From Anaerolineae bacterium (GTDB lineage Bacteria; Chloroflexota; Anaerolineae; 4572-78; J111), in assembly GCA_023382535.1 (NCBI GenBank), contig JAHDWA010000015.1:200513-210273 (forward strand): a stretch of DNA of 9,761 nucleotides. The letters are read 5' to 3'. Positions 1 to 7,137 of this stretch are shown in pieces. The position numbers and the translations under genes were made by a program. Positions within the stretch are counted from its first letter, which is position 1. The number at the start of each line of letters is the position of its first letter. The notes below the pieces were generated by a model. It saw nothing but the letters and a program-made list of their open reading frames with translations. It searched no databases and was not told where the DNA came from.

Positions 1-1509
1 CCCTACGCCGTCGAAATGAGAGATATTGTCATTCGCTTTCCCGGCGTGCTGGCTAACGATCACGTTAATTTTACTCTGAAACAAGGCGAAATCCATGCCT
101 TATTGGGTGAAAACGGCGCGGGTAAAAGCACCTTAATGAATGCCCTCTCCGGCCTGTACAAACCCACCTCAGGTACGATCAAAATTTACGGTCAAACCGT
201 CCACTTTAACTCCCCCAAAGATGCCATTGCGAAAGGCATTGGTATGGTTCACCAGCATTTTATGCTGGTTCCCACCCAAACCGTGACCGAAAATATCCTG
301 CTCGGCCTGAACGAACCCCGCTTTTTTCTGAATTTGCCTGCCTACGACCAAAAGATTTTGGCCTTGCAGGAGCAGTTCGGCTTGCGGGTTGACCCGGCTG
401 CTAAAATCTGGCAGCTCTCAGTAGGCGAACAGCAGCGGGTAGAAATCCTCAAAACCCTCTACCGGGGGGCCAATATTTTAATTATGGACGAACCGACGGC
501 GGTGCTGGCCCCTCAAGAAATTGACGATTTGATCGCAACGATGCGCACCATGGCCGCAACCGGCAAATCCATTGTTTTTATCAGCCATAAACTCCAGGAA
601 GTTACCGCCGTGGCCGACCGGGTGACAGTGCTGCGTAAGGGCAAAGTAACCGCCGAAGGCCAGAGCATGGAGGGCTTGACCAAAGCTGACCTGGCCCGGC
701 TGATGGTTGGGCGGGGCGTAGTCTTTATGGTCAAGAAAAAGCCCCAGCAGCCCGGCGAGGTTGTCTTGTCTGTACAAAATGTCACCGCCGAGAACGAGAA
801 GGGTCTGCCTGCTCTCCGCGGAATTTCGTTGGAAGTACGCGGCGGGGAAATTTTAGGGATTGCCGGCGTGGCGGGTAACGGGCAGAGCGAATTGGCCCAG
901 GTCATCACCGGCCTGCGGCCTTGTGGCGGCAGTGTCAAAATCAATGGCGAGGAAGTGGGCAACCAGCCGCCCATTGCCGCCATCCGCAGCGGGGTGGCCC
1001 ATATCCCTGAAGATCGCAGCAAAGTGGGGACCGCTCCTAACCTGAGCATTACCGAAAATACCATTCTTAAAAATTATCGCCACAAACCAATTGGCGACGG
1101 CTGGACCATCAATTTTACCTACGCCCGCGAGTACGCCGAGGCATTAAAAGAAAAATACAACATTTTAGCGCCCAATGTGCAGGTTCCCGCCCGTAAACTT
1201 TCCGGGGGCAATCTGCAAAAGGTCATTTTGGCCCGCGAGATCTCGGCCCGGCCCAGGCTGATGGTAGCCGTGCAGCCCACGCGCGGACTGGATGTGGGCG
1301 CTATCGAAGCCATCCAGACCTTACTTCTGGAGCAGCGCGAGGCCGGAGCAGCCATTTTGCTTATCTCAGAGGAGCTGGAAGAGCTGCTGGCCTTAAGTGA
1401 CCGCCTGGCGGTTATCTATGATGGTCAGATTATGGGAGTTGTTCCCACCCATCAGGCCGATATCAACGACATTGGCTTGATGATGACCGGCAGCAAAAGG
1501 AAGGATTGA
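1..1509 (+). CDS. BMP/Nup-type ABC importer ATP-binding protein with two NBDs (5' partial)
   Basis: ATPase of a nucleoside/simple-sugar importer (relative of NupO/YufO); it would sit on the cytoplasmic face and power the two permeases that follow. The frame is open to the left edge (PYAVE precedes the first internal ATG at 16), and the family normally has a few residues before the conserved start of NBD1, so only a few codons are missing. Numbering from the ATG at 16, NBD1 has Walker A GENGAGKST (31-39), signature LSVGEQQ (134-140) and Walker B LIMDEP (D158, E159). NBD2 has a degenerate P-loop GVAGNGQSE (about 284-292), signature LSGGNLQK (395-402) and AVQPTRGLDVGA in place of the DEPTRG Walker B. 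Loss of the catalytic acidic pair in NBD2 is usual in this family as I know it, so one composite site probably hydrolyses ATP. It runs directly into the permease gene, indicating an operon. Substrate is inferred from family only. Confidence 0.95.
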   Translation, partial: PYAVEMRDIVIRFPGVLANDHVNFTLKQGEIHALLGENGAGKSTLMNALSGLYKPTSGTIKIYGQTVHFNSPKDAIAKGIGMVHQHFMLVPTQTVTENILLGLNEPRFFLNLPAYDQKILALQEQFGLRVDPAAKIWQLSVGEQQRVEILKTLYRGANILIMDEPTAVLAPQEIDDLIATMRTMAATGKSIVFISHKLQEVTAVADRVTVLRKGKVTAEGQSMEGLTKADLARLMVGRGVVFMVKKKPQQPGEVVLSVQNVTAENEKGLPALRGISLEVRGGEILGIAGVAGNGQSELAQVITGLRPCGGSVKINGEEVGNQPPIAAIRSGVAHIPEDRSKVGTAPNLSITENTILKNYRHKPIGDGWTINFTYAREYAEALKEKYNILAPNVQVPARKLSGGNLQKVILAREISARPRLMVAVQPTRGLDVGAIEAIQTLLLEQREAGAAILLISEELEELLALSDRLAVIYDGQIMGVVPTHQADINDIGLMMTGSKRKD

Positions 1510-1517
1510 AACAGCCC

Positions 1518-2648
1518 ATGTCCACACTGACGACCACCGAGGAAAAGTCGGGTTGGCAATTACCCTACACCCTGACCCTGGAAAAACGAATTGAGGATAT
1601 TCCCAAATGGCTGCCGGCGGCTACTTCTGTTGGCTCGGTCGTTTTGGCCTTTATCATCAGCGGCTTGATTCTCAAACTCATCGGCGGGCAGCCGCTGGAA
1701 GTAGCAAAGTTTGCTTATCAGGCTACTTTTGGCAGTTGGCCTGTTTTTTCAGATACCCTGGTCAAGGCGACGCCGCTGATTATGGTCGGGCTGGCTTGTG
1801 CCATTGCCTTTCAAATGAAATTATGGAATATTGGGGCAGAGGGGCAGTTTTATATCGGCGCGTTTGCCGCCACCCTGGTGGTGATGGTCCCGCTGGTCCC
1901 CCCTGGCAGCCCCAAGATTGTTGTCCTGGGGGCGATGTTGGTCATGGGGCTGGTCGGCGGCGCGATTTGGGCCTTTGTGCCGGGCTTTCTCAAAGCCCGC
2001 TTCCAGATCAACGAAATTATTACCACCCTGATGTTAAACTATATCGCCGTTTTTTGGAACAACTTCTGGATTTTCAATAGTTGGAGCGATGCCGGTTTTC
2101 AAATGACCCCCACCTTTGACAAGTCAGCCTGGCTGCCTCGCCTGGCCGATTATGCCCGTGAATATCGAGCCTTTTCCGGCATCACCCTGCATTTGGGGGT
2201 GGTTATTGCCTTGGTTGCGACCGTCATTGTCTGGTGGATTTTACGGCGCAGCCGCTGGGGCTACGAAATTAAACTGATTGGCGATAATCCCAACGCTGCC
2301 CGCTATGCCGGGCTTAACATTGCCCGCAATATTGTGCTGGTCATGATGTTTTCCGGGGCTTTAGCCGGCCTGGCCGGTATGTCCGAAATTAGCGGCGTCG
2401 TCCATCGGCTCCAGGAACGGATTTCGCCGGGCTACGGGTTCAGCGGTATTATTGTCGCCTGGCTGGCCAAGTTGAATCCATTTGCCGTGGTTTTGGTTTC
2501 AATTCTCTTTGGCGCACTCATTGTGGCCGGGCGAGAGGTTCAACCGTCGGGTTTATCCTTCATGCTGCAAGGCATTATTCTGTTTATGGTCATCAGCAGC
2601 GATATTTTGCTGCGCTATAAGGTGCGCCTGGTAAAACGAGAAGCGTGA
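1518..2648 (+). CDS. BMP/Nup-type ABC importer permease 1 (NupP-like, COG4603 type)
   Basis: First of two inner-membrane permeases (BPD_transp_2 family) forming the channel of the importer. From the ATG at 1518 it has 376 residues. After a hydrophilic N-terminus of about 30 residues come many hydrophobic segments, beginning with SVGSVVLAFIISGLILKLIG. Family landmarks are WNIGAEGQFYIGAFAA (about 103-118), FQINEIITTLMLNY (about 162-175) and the coupling-loop-like IGDNPNAARYAGLNI (about 254-268). Start choice is uncertain. A TTG at 1506 is in frame, overlaps the ATPase stop by 4 nt and lies 4 nt after AAAGGA. The ATG at 1518 lies 12 nt after AAGGA (1501-1505). I prefer ATG on codon grounds. Either way the gene is tightly coupled to the ATPase. 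Confidence 0.93.
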   Translation: MSTLTTTEEKSGWQLPYTLTLEKRIEDIPKWLPAATSVGSVVLAFIISGLILKLIGGQPLEVAKFAYQATFGSWPVFSDTLVKATPLIMVGLACAIAFQMKLWNIGAEGQFYIGAFAATLVVMVPLVPPGSPKIVVLGAMLVMGLVGGAIWAFVPGFLKARFQINEIITTLMLNYIAVFWNNFWIFNSWSDAGFQMTPTFDKSAWLPRLADYAREYRAFSGITLHLGVVIALVATVIVWWILRRSRWGYEIKLIGDNPNAARYAGLNIARNIVLVMMFSGALAGLAGMSEISGVVHRLQERISPGYGFSGIIVAWLAKLNPFAVVLVSILFGALIVAGREVQPSGLSFMLQGIILFMVISSDILLRYKVRLVKREA

Positions 2649-2661
2649 AATAGGGAACGTG

Positions 2662-2719
2662 GTGCGTGTTGCGTATTGCGTAGCTCACTTTCACCCACCA
2701 CGCAATACGCAACACGTAT
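2662..2719. repeat. Perfect 17-bp inverted repeat (REP-like hairpin) between the two permease genes
   Basis: CGTGTTGCGTATTGCGT at 2665-2681 is the exact reverse complement of ACGCAATACGCAACACG at 2700-2716, with an 18-nt loop. Allowing G-U pairs, the stem extends to 20 bp (2662-2681 with 2700-2719). The left arm contains the perfect tandem heptamer TTGCGTA x2 (2669-2682). A T-rich run follows (TATATTCTTTT), but it is not a clean U-tract. It could be a REP/MITE-like dispersed element, an mRNA-stabilising hairpin, or an attenuator that lowers expression of the second permease. Nature inferred; the repeat itself is certain. Confidence 0.85.
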
Positions 2720-2748
2720 ATTCTTTTGCAGAGAGGCAGAACAAGCTA

Positions 2749-3714
2749 ATGGACCCAATTATCATTCTCCATGCCGGGTTAGCGACCGGCACCATTCTAC
2801 TCTTTGCCGGCATTGGCGAAATTTTTGCCGAGCGGGCCGGGGTGCTTAATCTGGGTTTGGAAGGGATGATGTTAATGGGCGCGATGGCCGGTTTCAGCAC
2901 CTCCCTGGCCCTGGGCAATCCCTGGTTGGGGCTGCTGGTCGCCATGCTGGCCGGTGGCTTGTTAAGCCTCTTGCATGGTCTGGTCACGATTCACTTTCAA
3001 GCCGACCAGGTCGTCAGCGGCCTGACGCTGACCTTTCTGGGCACGGGCCTGGCCCTGGTTTTTGGCGAGGGACTGACCGGCAAGAATCCGCCCCTGATCC
3101 CTAATTTTGACATTCCCGGCCTGGCCCTTATTCCGGTGATTGGCCCCATCTTTTTTGACGATCACAGCCTGTTGGTTTATCTGGGCTACTTGCTCATCCC
3201 TCTGGCCTGGTATTACATTTACAAAACCCGGCCCGGCATGCACCTGCGCGCCGTCGGCGAAAAGCCGGAAGCCGCCGATACAATGGGCCTCAACGTTTAC
3301 AGGCTGCGCTATTTTTACGTCTTTGTCGGCGGCTGCCTGGCCGGCCTGGCCGGGGCGACGATCAGCCTGTCCGTATCGCCGGGCTGGTACAGCGCCCAGA
3401 CCACCTCCGGTCAGGGCTGGATTGCCGTCGGCCTGGTAATTTTTGCCCAGTGGGACCCGCTGCGCGCCGCCCTGGGCGCCTATCTCTTTGGGGCGCTGCG
3501 CCGGGGGATTCTTGACCTGCAAGGGCCACGAACCCTCTTTGGCTTTACCAACCCGCTCTTCATTAATTCCAACTGGGGCTTCTTTTTGCAGATGACCCCT
3601 TACATTTTGACCATCCTCGCCCTGATTTTAGGCGCGCGCGCTGCTGCCAGGAAACGCCTGGGAGCGCCGGCGGCCCTCGGCGTGCCCTATATTCGGGGTG
3701 AGCGGGGGTTGTAG
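2749..3714 (+). CDS. BMP/Nup-type ABC importer permease 2 (NupQ-like, COG1079 type)
   Basis: Second permease subunit (BPD_transp_2 family), 321 residues from ATG 2749. The protein starts with a hydrophobic helix and then the hallmark GEIFAERAGVLNLGLEGMM (residues 23-41). A second cytoplasmic-loop motif, LRAVGEKPEAADTMGLNVY, is at about 166-184. Multiple further hydrophobic helices follow and the C-terminus is basic. The frame stays open upstream to a GTG at 2659, but that extension is only the translated inverted repeat (2662-2719) and does not resemble the family N-terminus, so I start at 2749. The ribosome binding site is weak (GAGAGG at 2731-2736). It heterodimerises with permease 1 by family analogy. 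The 100-nt gap with the hairpin means translation is not directly coupled to permease 1. Confidence 0.93.
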   Translation: MDPIIILHAGLATGTILLFAGIGEIFAERAGVLNLGLEGMMLMGAMAGFSTSLALGNPWLGLLVAMLAGGLLSLLHGLVTIHFQADQVVSGLTLTFLGTGLALVFGEGLTGKNPPLIPNFDIPGLALIPVIGPIFFDDHSLLVYLGYLLIPLAWYYIYKTRPGMHLRAVGEKPEAADTMGLNVYRLRYFYVFVGGCLAGLAGATISLSVSPGWYSAQTTSGQGWIAVGLVIFAQWDPLRAALGAYLFGALRRGILDLQGPRTLFGFTNPLFINSNWGFFLQMTPYILTILALILGARAAARKRLGAPAALGVPYIRGERGL

Positions 3715-3739
3715 CCCGATAATGGGTTTATCCGTGAGC

Positions 3740-3762
3740 ATTGCCGGGGCCACCCCGGTGAT
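3740..3762 (+). terminator. GC-rich hairpin after the ABC operon, possible terminator
   Basis: ATTGCCGGGG (3740-3749) pairs with CCCCGGTGAT (3753-3762) across a CCA loop: 10 bp including two G-U pairs, with a solid 6-bp G/C core. It lies 26 nt after the permease stop. No U-tract follows, so intrinsic termination is only a possibility; it may simply be a 3'-end stabilising structure. Confidence 0.35.
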
Positions 3763-3786
3763 AACAGCCTATTGAGCCGCACCCTC

Positions 3787-4260
3787 ATGACTGCCAGATT
3801 GTTCTGCGCTTGTCTCCTTTTCATTGGGCTGCTTGCCGCCTGTCGGGATGACCGGGCCGCGACAACCACCGACTCCTGGTATAACCCACCGCCGGCAAAA
3901 ATATACCCGCTCACGGGCTGGCAGGCGTTGGATTTCAAGCGGCTGCATCAAGTCGTCGCCGCCCAGCAGCCAACCGCCGAAAAACTGCTCGAAAACACAG
4001 CAGCGTTAGAAATTACCGCGCAGCAGGCAGCCGATTTGCTGGGCCAGCCGCTCCCCGCTGTCCCTGGAACCAAACCTTACCTCACCCGAGCCGTGTACTT
4101 AAACCCCGGCGGTTTCTCGGTCTACTCGCGAAACGAACAACTCCTCATTTCCCATGCCTCAATGGGCCACAGTCCGGTACCGATGAAACGGCAAGCCCTG
4201 ATCCTGCAATTGGCTCAGCCGCCGGTCGAAATATTTGTGACCTGCTCGATGGCAGAGTAA
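3787..4260 (+). CDS. Small predicted lipoprotein of unknown function
   Basis: I do not recognise this protein. From ATG 3787 it has 157 residues. The N-terminus is a lipoprotein signal peptide: Arg4, a hydrophobic core, and lipobox LAAC (16-19), so Cys19 would be lipidated and the mature protein anchored outside the cytoplasmic membrane. The mature part is mostly hydrophilic, begins with SWYNPPPAKIYPLTGW, has an Ala/Gln-rich predicted helical middle (about 50-85) and a beta-like C-terminal third. Its end, EIFVTCSMAE, contains one more Cys. An in-frame TTG at 3772 would add five residues in front of the signal peptide; neither start has a clear ribosome binding site. It follows the ABC operon by 72 nt with a hairpin between, so cotranscription is uncertain. 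It does not look like the importer's BMP substrate-binding protein, being far too short. Confidence 0.7.
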   Translation: MTARLFCACLLFIGLLAACRDDRAATTTDSWYNPPPAKIYPLTGWQALDFKRLHQVVAAQQPTAEKLLENTAALEITAQQAADLLGQPLPAVPGTKPYLTRAVYLNPGGFSVYSRNEQLLISHASMGHSPVPMKRQALILQLAQPPVEIFVTCSMAE

Positions 4261-4302
4261 ACCTAGTTGGCCAAAATGAATCCTAACACCAAGCGGCTCC
4301 TT

Positions 4303-4330
4303 TTGACGCTTGAACTAAGGCAGCTATAAT
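4303..4330 (+). promoter_or_regulatory. Sigma70-type promoter for the SH3b lipoprotein gene
   Basis: TTGACG (4303-4308), a 16-bp spacer, then a perfect TATAAT (4325-4330). The predicted start is near 4337, giving a leader of about 68 nt to the ATG at 4405. It lies in the only intergenic gap before that gene and points the right way. Confidence 0.72.
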
Positions 4331-4404
4331 TCCAAAGCGTTCTGTCAACTTGCCGCCTAACCCGGCGCGAGCGAGTTGGCCCTTTAGCTTTGAGGAAAAG
4401 GATA

Positions 4405-5520
4405 ATGAAAATTTCCCAAATTTTGCCTGCTTTCACCCTGTTGTTTTCTATCGGCTTGACCGCCTGCGGGGCAGCGACGCCCGCCCCGCCGTCACCTACC
4501 GCCACAACGGTAAGTTTTTTGACCCAGCCTGAACTCACCCAACAACCCACCCAGGTAGTTCAGGCTGAAACCGCCAGCGCGACAACGGTATTACCGCCAA
4601 CTGCCACCTCCTCAGCCACAGCCCTACCGACGCCCTCCCCCGAACCTTCCGCGACCAGCACTCCCGCGCCGACTTTTACGCCGGTCCCCTCGCCGACCCC
4701 CATCCCTTCGCCTACGCCAGAACCGGCCCCGGTGGTCTCCCTGCCGCCCGACTCGACCACCAAGATTAATATCCGCTCCGGGCCGGGAACGGATTACCCG
4801 GTGCTCGGCCAGATTGAGCCGGGCCAGAGCGTACCGGTCACAGGCCGAAACCAGGATAATAGTTGGTGGCAAATTAGCCTGGCCGATAACAGCCTGGGCT
4901 GGGTTCTTGGGGAATTGGTCCAGACTTCCGGCACAATTGACGCTGTTCCGGTAGCCGCAGCACCCCCGCCCCCACCAACGGCCACGCCCGCGCCCCAAGC
5001 GGTAGTAGAGACAGAGGGGAGCAGCCAGGGTGAACAGGGCAGCAGCGAACCGCAGACCCCCGCCGAGTTAGAAGGTCAACTGCGCTGCGGCCTGGATTTC
5101 TGCGTTACCTACCAAGCAATGGTGCCGATCTGGGAGAATGGCGGCTGCATCGGCAATCACAGCATTTATGTGACCGTGCTGCAAGGCCCGCCCCCGGGCA
5201 CGCCCATGGATGGCGTGGTCATCGGCGATACCTTCAACAATATCGAAGTCGCCTCCGGGGATAAAGGGCCGGGAACAGCCGAGGTCACCCTCTGGATGAA
5301 CAGCATGTCTTTAAAGGTCAAACGGCACATAGACGGCACACCCTATACCAGCGAGGAGAGCTACAGCTTTACCTCCCACGACGAGCTAATCCCCGCTGAT
5401 GTATTAGCCGCCAACGGCTACTGCGACGGCAGCGTCGAGAAGTGCCGCTGGGCGCAGCAGAACAACCAGGTCTGCCGCGGGCATTACTCCTACCGGGTGA
5501 CGTTTCATAAGTTTGATTGA
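4405..5520 (+). CDS. SH3b-domain lipoprotein with Pro/Thr-rich stalk and Cys-containing C-terminal domain
   Basis: Predicted surface lipoprotein of 371 residues. The signal peptide ends in lipobox LTAC (18-21). ATG 4405 is preferred over the in-frame TTG at 4390 because the purine-rich GAGGAAAAGG (4391-4400) then serves as ribosome binding site. Residues about 22-115 are a Pro/Thr/Ser/Ala low-complexity stalk (repeated PTP, PSP units), typical of linkers that lift a domain off the membrane. An SH3b (SH3_3) domain covers about 120-175: INIRSGPGTDYPVLG, then SWWQI and GWVLGELV. SH3b domains usually bind cell-wall or cell-surface ligands. A second Pro/Ala/Gln linker runs about 176-222. The last 145 residues (226-371) are an unrecognised beta-rich domain with six cysteines in three CX(4-5)C-like clusters, plausibly disulfide-bonded outside the cell. 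It has its own near-consensus promoter. Function unknown beyond surface binding. Confidence 0.88.
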   Translation: MKISQILPAFTLLFSIGLTACGAATPAPPSPTATTVSFLTQPELTQQPTQVVQAETASATTVLPPTATSSATALPTPSPEPSATSTPAPTFTPVPSPTPIPSPTPEPAPVVSLPPDSTTKINIRSGPGTDYPVLGQIEPGQSVPVTGRNQDNSWWQISLADNSLGWVLGELVQTSGTIDAVPVAAAPPPPPTATPAPQAVVETEGSSQGEQGSSEPQTPAELEGQLRCGLDFCVTYQAMVPIWENGGCIGNHSIYVTVLQGPPPGTPMDGVVIGDTFNNIEVASGDKGPGTAEVTLWMNSMSLKVKRHIDGTPYTSEESYSFTSHDELIPADVLAANGYCDGSVEKCRWAQQNNQVCRGHYSYRVTFHKFD

Positions 5521-5722
5521 GACTGACCGGTAATCGAGGCTTGGCCGAGGAATAAATCGCCCCTGGATGACGTGAGGCCAAAGTATTTGTACTTCCGGGA
5601 AAATAATTAAGGCCTTACGGCAGGCCCTATTGATGACCTTTGTCTCTTTGCCGCAGCGACATTTCTATTGTAATCTACAGATATTATTAATTAGTTATTG
5701 ATGAGAGGATAAAAAATTCTGT
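5521..5722. other. Intergenic gap with two weak hairpins, AT-rich on the right
   Basis: Contains two short perfect inverted repeats: AAGTA-N4-TACTT (5581-5594) and GGCCT-N6-AGGCC (5611-5626). Neither has a U-tract, so terminator function for the lipoprotein gene is weak. The last 60 nt are AT-rich and probably hold the promoter of the next gene, but I cannot define convincing -35 and -10 boxes. Confidence 0.4.
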
Positions 5723-6034
5723 ATGTCTAACGAATTTCAACCAGAACAACACGAAATGCAATTAGAGAAAACCCATCCCTCGGGCGCCGAAGAGTGGTGC
5801 TGCCCCACCTGTGGGCGACGATTTCTGATGCAATGGCCGCCGGCTTACAAAAAAATCATTCTTGAAATAGGCGACGAATATGCGCTGCATAGCGGCGGTA
5901 AAGGTGGTTTGCGCCTCAGTCCGCCCCAAGTTAGCGAAGATGAAGAACCTTTGCTATCGGACGAGCTACGTCTCGCCATAGAAGAAGCTTTGAAGAATGT
6001 TGATTTCGATGATTGGTCAACGATAATAGATTAG
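5723..6034 (+). CDS. Small CxxC protein with acidic C-terminus, unknown function
   Basis: Intracellular protein of 103 residues with no signal peptide. The N-terminal 25 residues are polar, then EEWCCPTCGRRFLMQWPP (24-40) gives half a zinc-ribbon-like knuckle (C27-P-T-C30, with C26 adjacent). Next comes a distinctive YKKIILEIGDEYALHSGGKGG (42-62) with His56. There is no second CxxC, so metal binding would need His18, His56, a partner or a dimer. The C-terminal third is acidic (SEDEEPLLSDE) and ends in a short amphipathic helix and DFDDWSTIID. GAGAGGA (5702-5708) is a possible but distant ribosome binding site. I have a general impression of similar HSGGKGG-type small proteins in Chloroflexota and cyanobacteria, but no known function. 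It converges on the HHH protein gene with overlapping stops, hinting at a shared locus. Confidence 0.78.
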   Translation: MSNEFQPEQHEMQLEKTHPSGAEEWCCPTCGRRFLMQWPPAYKKIILEIGDEYALHSGGKGGLRLSPPQVSEDEEPLLSDELRLAIEEALKNVDFDDWSTIID

Positions 6035-6972
6035 TAAACCTGGAGTAAGCTACCCTCAAGGTAAGCCATCGGGCCAGGCTTAACTGATGGCGAAATGAGG
6101 GTTGCCACAGCTTCAAGCCGATAAGCGCCTCGTCCCAGAGGAATGCCTGCCATATTAATCGTCAGCTTTTCTTCGGAAGTGATGGCGCCTTGAGTTTCAC
6201 CCACTATATGGGTTGAACCATTGCTCAGATTTTTGGCGTAAATAGCTGCTGAATAGGTGAGTGAGCCGTCACTTAACGTTGCCACTCCGGTCAGGTCAAG
6301 GGTGAGATGCACGTTGAATGGCTGGCCGTAGTGCAAAATATTGCACGGACCTGTGACATCAACCGGCACAGTTTCCAATTGATGCAAGCGCAGTGAACTG
6401 CTCATAGGACTAGCCGAAGTGGCCAGGGTCGGGCTTGGTTCAGCCACCCTGGTAGCTACAGAAGGGGGTTCGGCTATGACCGCACTTACGGAAACTGGTT
6501 CACTCTCTGATAGCCGTAGTGCTGCCTGCCTGGTGATAAAACCTACTATGCGAGTCCCGGCCCAACCGGCCCAAGTGTCTTCATCCTTATCCTGAATGTG
6601 TGCGATCCGGGTCCGGCGCACATTATTATCCTCATCCAATAACAATTCAATTGTAAATGTCGCATAGTGTTGGTGTGCCCTGGGTAAAGTTTCTCCAGAT
6701 TGGGGGCCGATTTCTGCTGACTCCGGAATTAGTTTACGAGCTTGACCGGTCCAGTCTTGCTTGGCGATGCGCTCGGCAGACATGCCGGCCAAATCGCTGA
6801 CTAATGCGGCGATCTCGGTAGGCGCCAGGGCAGCAAGCTGAGCAAAGGTTTGGATACCGGCTTGATGAAGGCGATGTTCAATACCAGGACCAACGCCGGT
6901 AATAACTTTGAAGTCATCACCAGTTGGCAGCCGGTCCTCAGCTTTTGCAACGGGTAAATTTTTGCTGGCCAT
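6031..6972 (-). CDS. Helix-hairpin-helix protein with C-terminal beta-sandwich-like domain
   Basis: Cytoplasmic-looking protein of 313 residues. ATG at 6972 follows AGAGGGGA at about 8 nt. An N-terminal helix-hairpin-helix domain (about 20-80) shows the GVGPGIEHRLHQAGI hairpin and a second helical repeat (FAQLAALAPTEIAALV, then AGMSAERIAKQDWTGQARKL), as in L21-fusion or DUF4332-like HHH_5 domains, which bind DNA or act as protein-interaction modules. A compact middle domain (about 102-153) has FTIELLLDEDNNVRRTRI and DTWAGWAGTRIVGFI. A Ser/Pro/Val/Ala linker (about 155-195) follows. The C-terminal domain (about 195-313) is beta-rich and ends PGPMAYLEGSLLQVY. That ending and its spacing match the complete 141-aa neighbour encoded just upstream, so the two are paralogous. 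Last gene of a probable minus-strand series. HHH call is solid; the role is not known. Confidence 0.87.
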   Translation of the reverse strand: MASKNLPVAKAEDRLPTGDDFKVITGVGPGIEHRLHQAGIQTFAQLAALAPTEIAALVSDLAGMSAERIAKQDWTGQARKLIPESAEIGPQSGETLPRAHQHYATFTIELLLDEDNNVRRTRIAHIQDKDEDTWAGWAGTRIVGFITRQAALRLSESEPVSVSAVIAEPPSVATRVAEPSPTLATSASPMSSSLRLHQLETVPVDVTGPCNILHYGQPFNVHLTLDLTGVATLSDGSLTYSAAIYAKNLSNGSTHIVGETQGAITSEEKLTINMAGIPLGRGAYRLEAVATLISPSVKPGPMAYLEGSLLQVY

Positions 6973-7070
6973 AGATTTTCCCCTCTAAGCTTCAATTTTG
7001 GATAGTTAGAATTTCAAGTGCAGCTACCATTTCAGACAGAGACAAATTCCTCTCGAACTATTTGAGTAAG

Positions 7071-7108
7071 TTGCTCCCGCCAGAGCGTCAACTGCTCTGG
7101 CGGGGCAA
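7071..7108 (-). promoter_or_regulatory. Strong 15-bp hairpin between the beta-protein and HHH-protein genes
   Basis: TTGCTCCCGCCAGAGC (7071-7086) pairs with GCTCTGGCGGGGCAA (7094-7108): 15 bp with a single bulged T at 7075 and a 7-nt loop. In the minus-strand transcript it lies about 30 nt after the upstream stop and about 100 nt before the HHH gene start. No U-tract follows on either strand, so it is more likely a stability or partial-termination element that sets the ratio of the two proteins than a full intrinsic terminator. Structure certain, role inferred. Confidence 0.6.
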
Positions 7109-7137
7109 GTGTGGCGTCAAAAGAAGCACCCTACCGA

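Noticed and set aside
513..1064. Long minus-strand open frame opposite the ATPase gene
   Set aside because: It is the antisense of a clear ABC ATPase; the translation has no motif and there is no ribosome binding site or promoter.
1240..1300. Broken Walker B in NBD2 of the ATPase as a sign of pseudogenisation
   Set aside because: A VQP sequence in place of the DEP acid pair is the usual state in NupO-type ATPases; the rest of the protein is intact.
2659..2748. GTG start giving permease 2 a 30-residue N-terminal extension
   Set aside because: The extension is the translated inverted repeat, and the family N-terminus begins at the ATG at 2749.
2962..3522. 186-codon minus-strand frame opposite permease 2
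   Set aside because: It is a shadow of GC-rich codons. The permease motifs lie on the + strand, and the antisense product is Gln/Gly/Ala-rich without domains.
4560..4998. Minus-strand Gly/Val/Arg-rich frames within the SH3b lipoprotein gene
   Set aside because: They are reverse reading of the Pro/Thr/Ser-rich stalk; low complexity on both strands with no independent gene signals.
7071..7108. The hairpin as a full intrinsic terminator
   Set aside because: No U-tract follows on either strand, and the next gene in the same direction has no clear promoter of its own.
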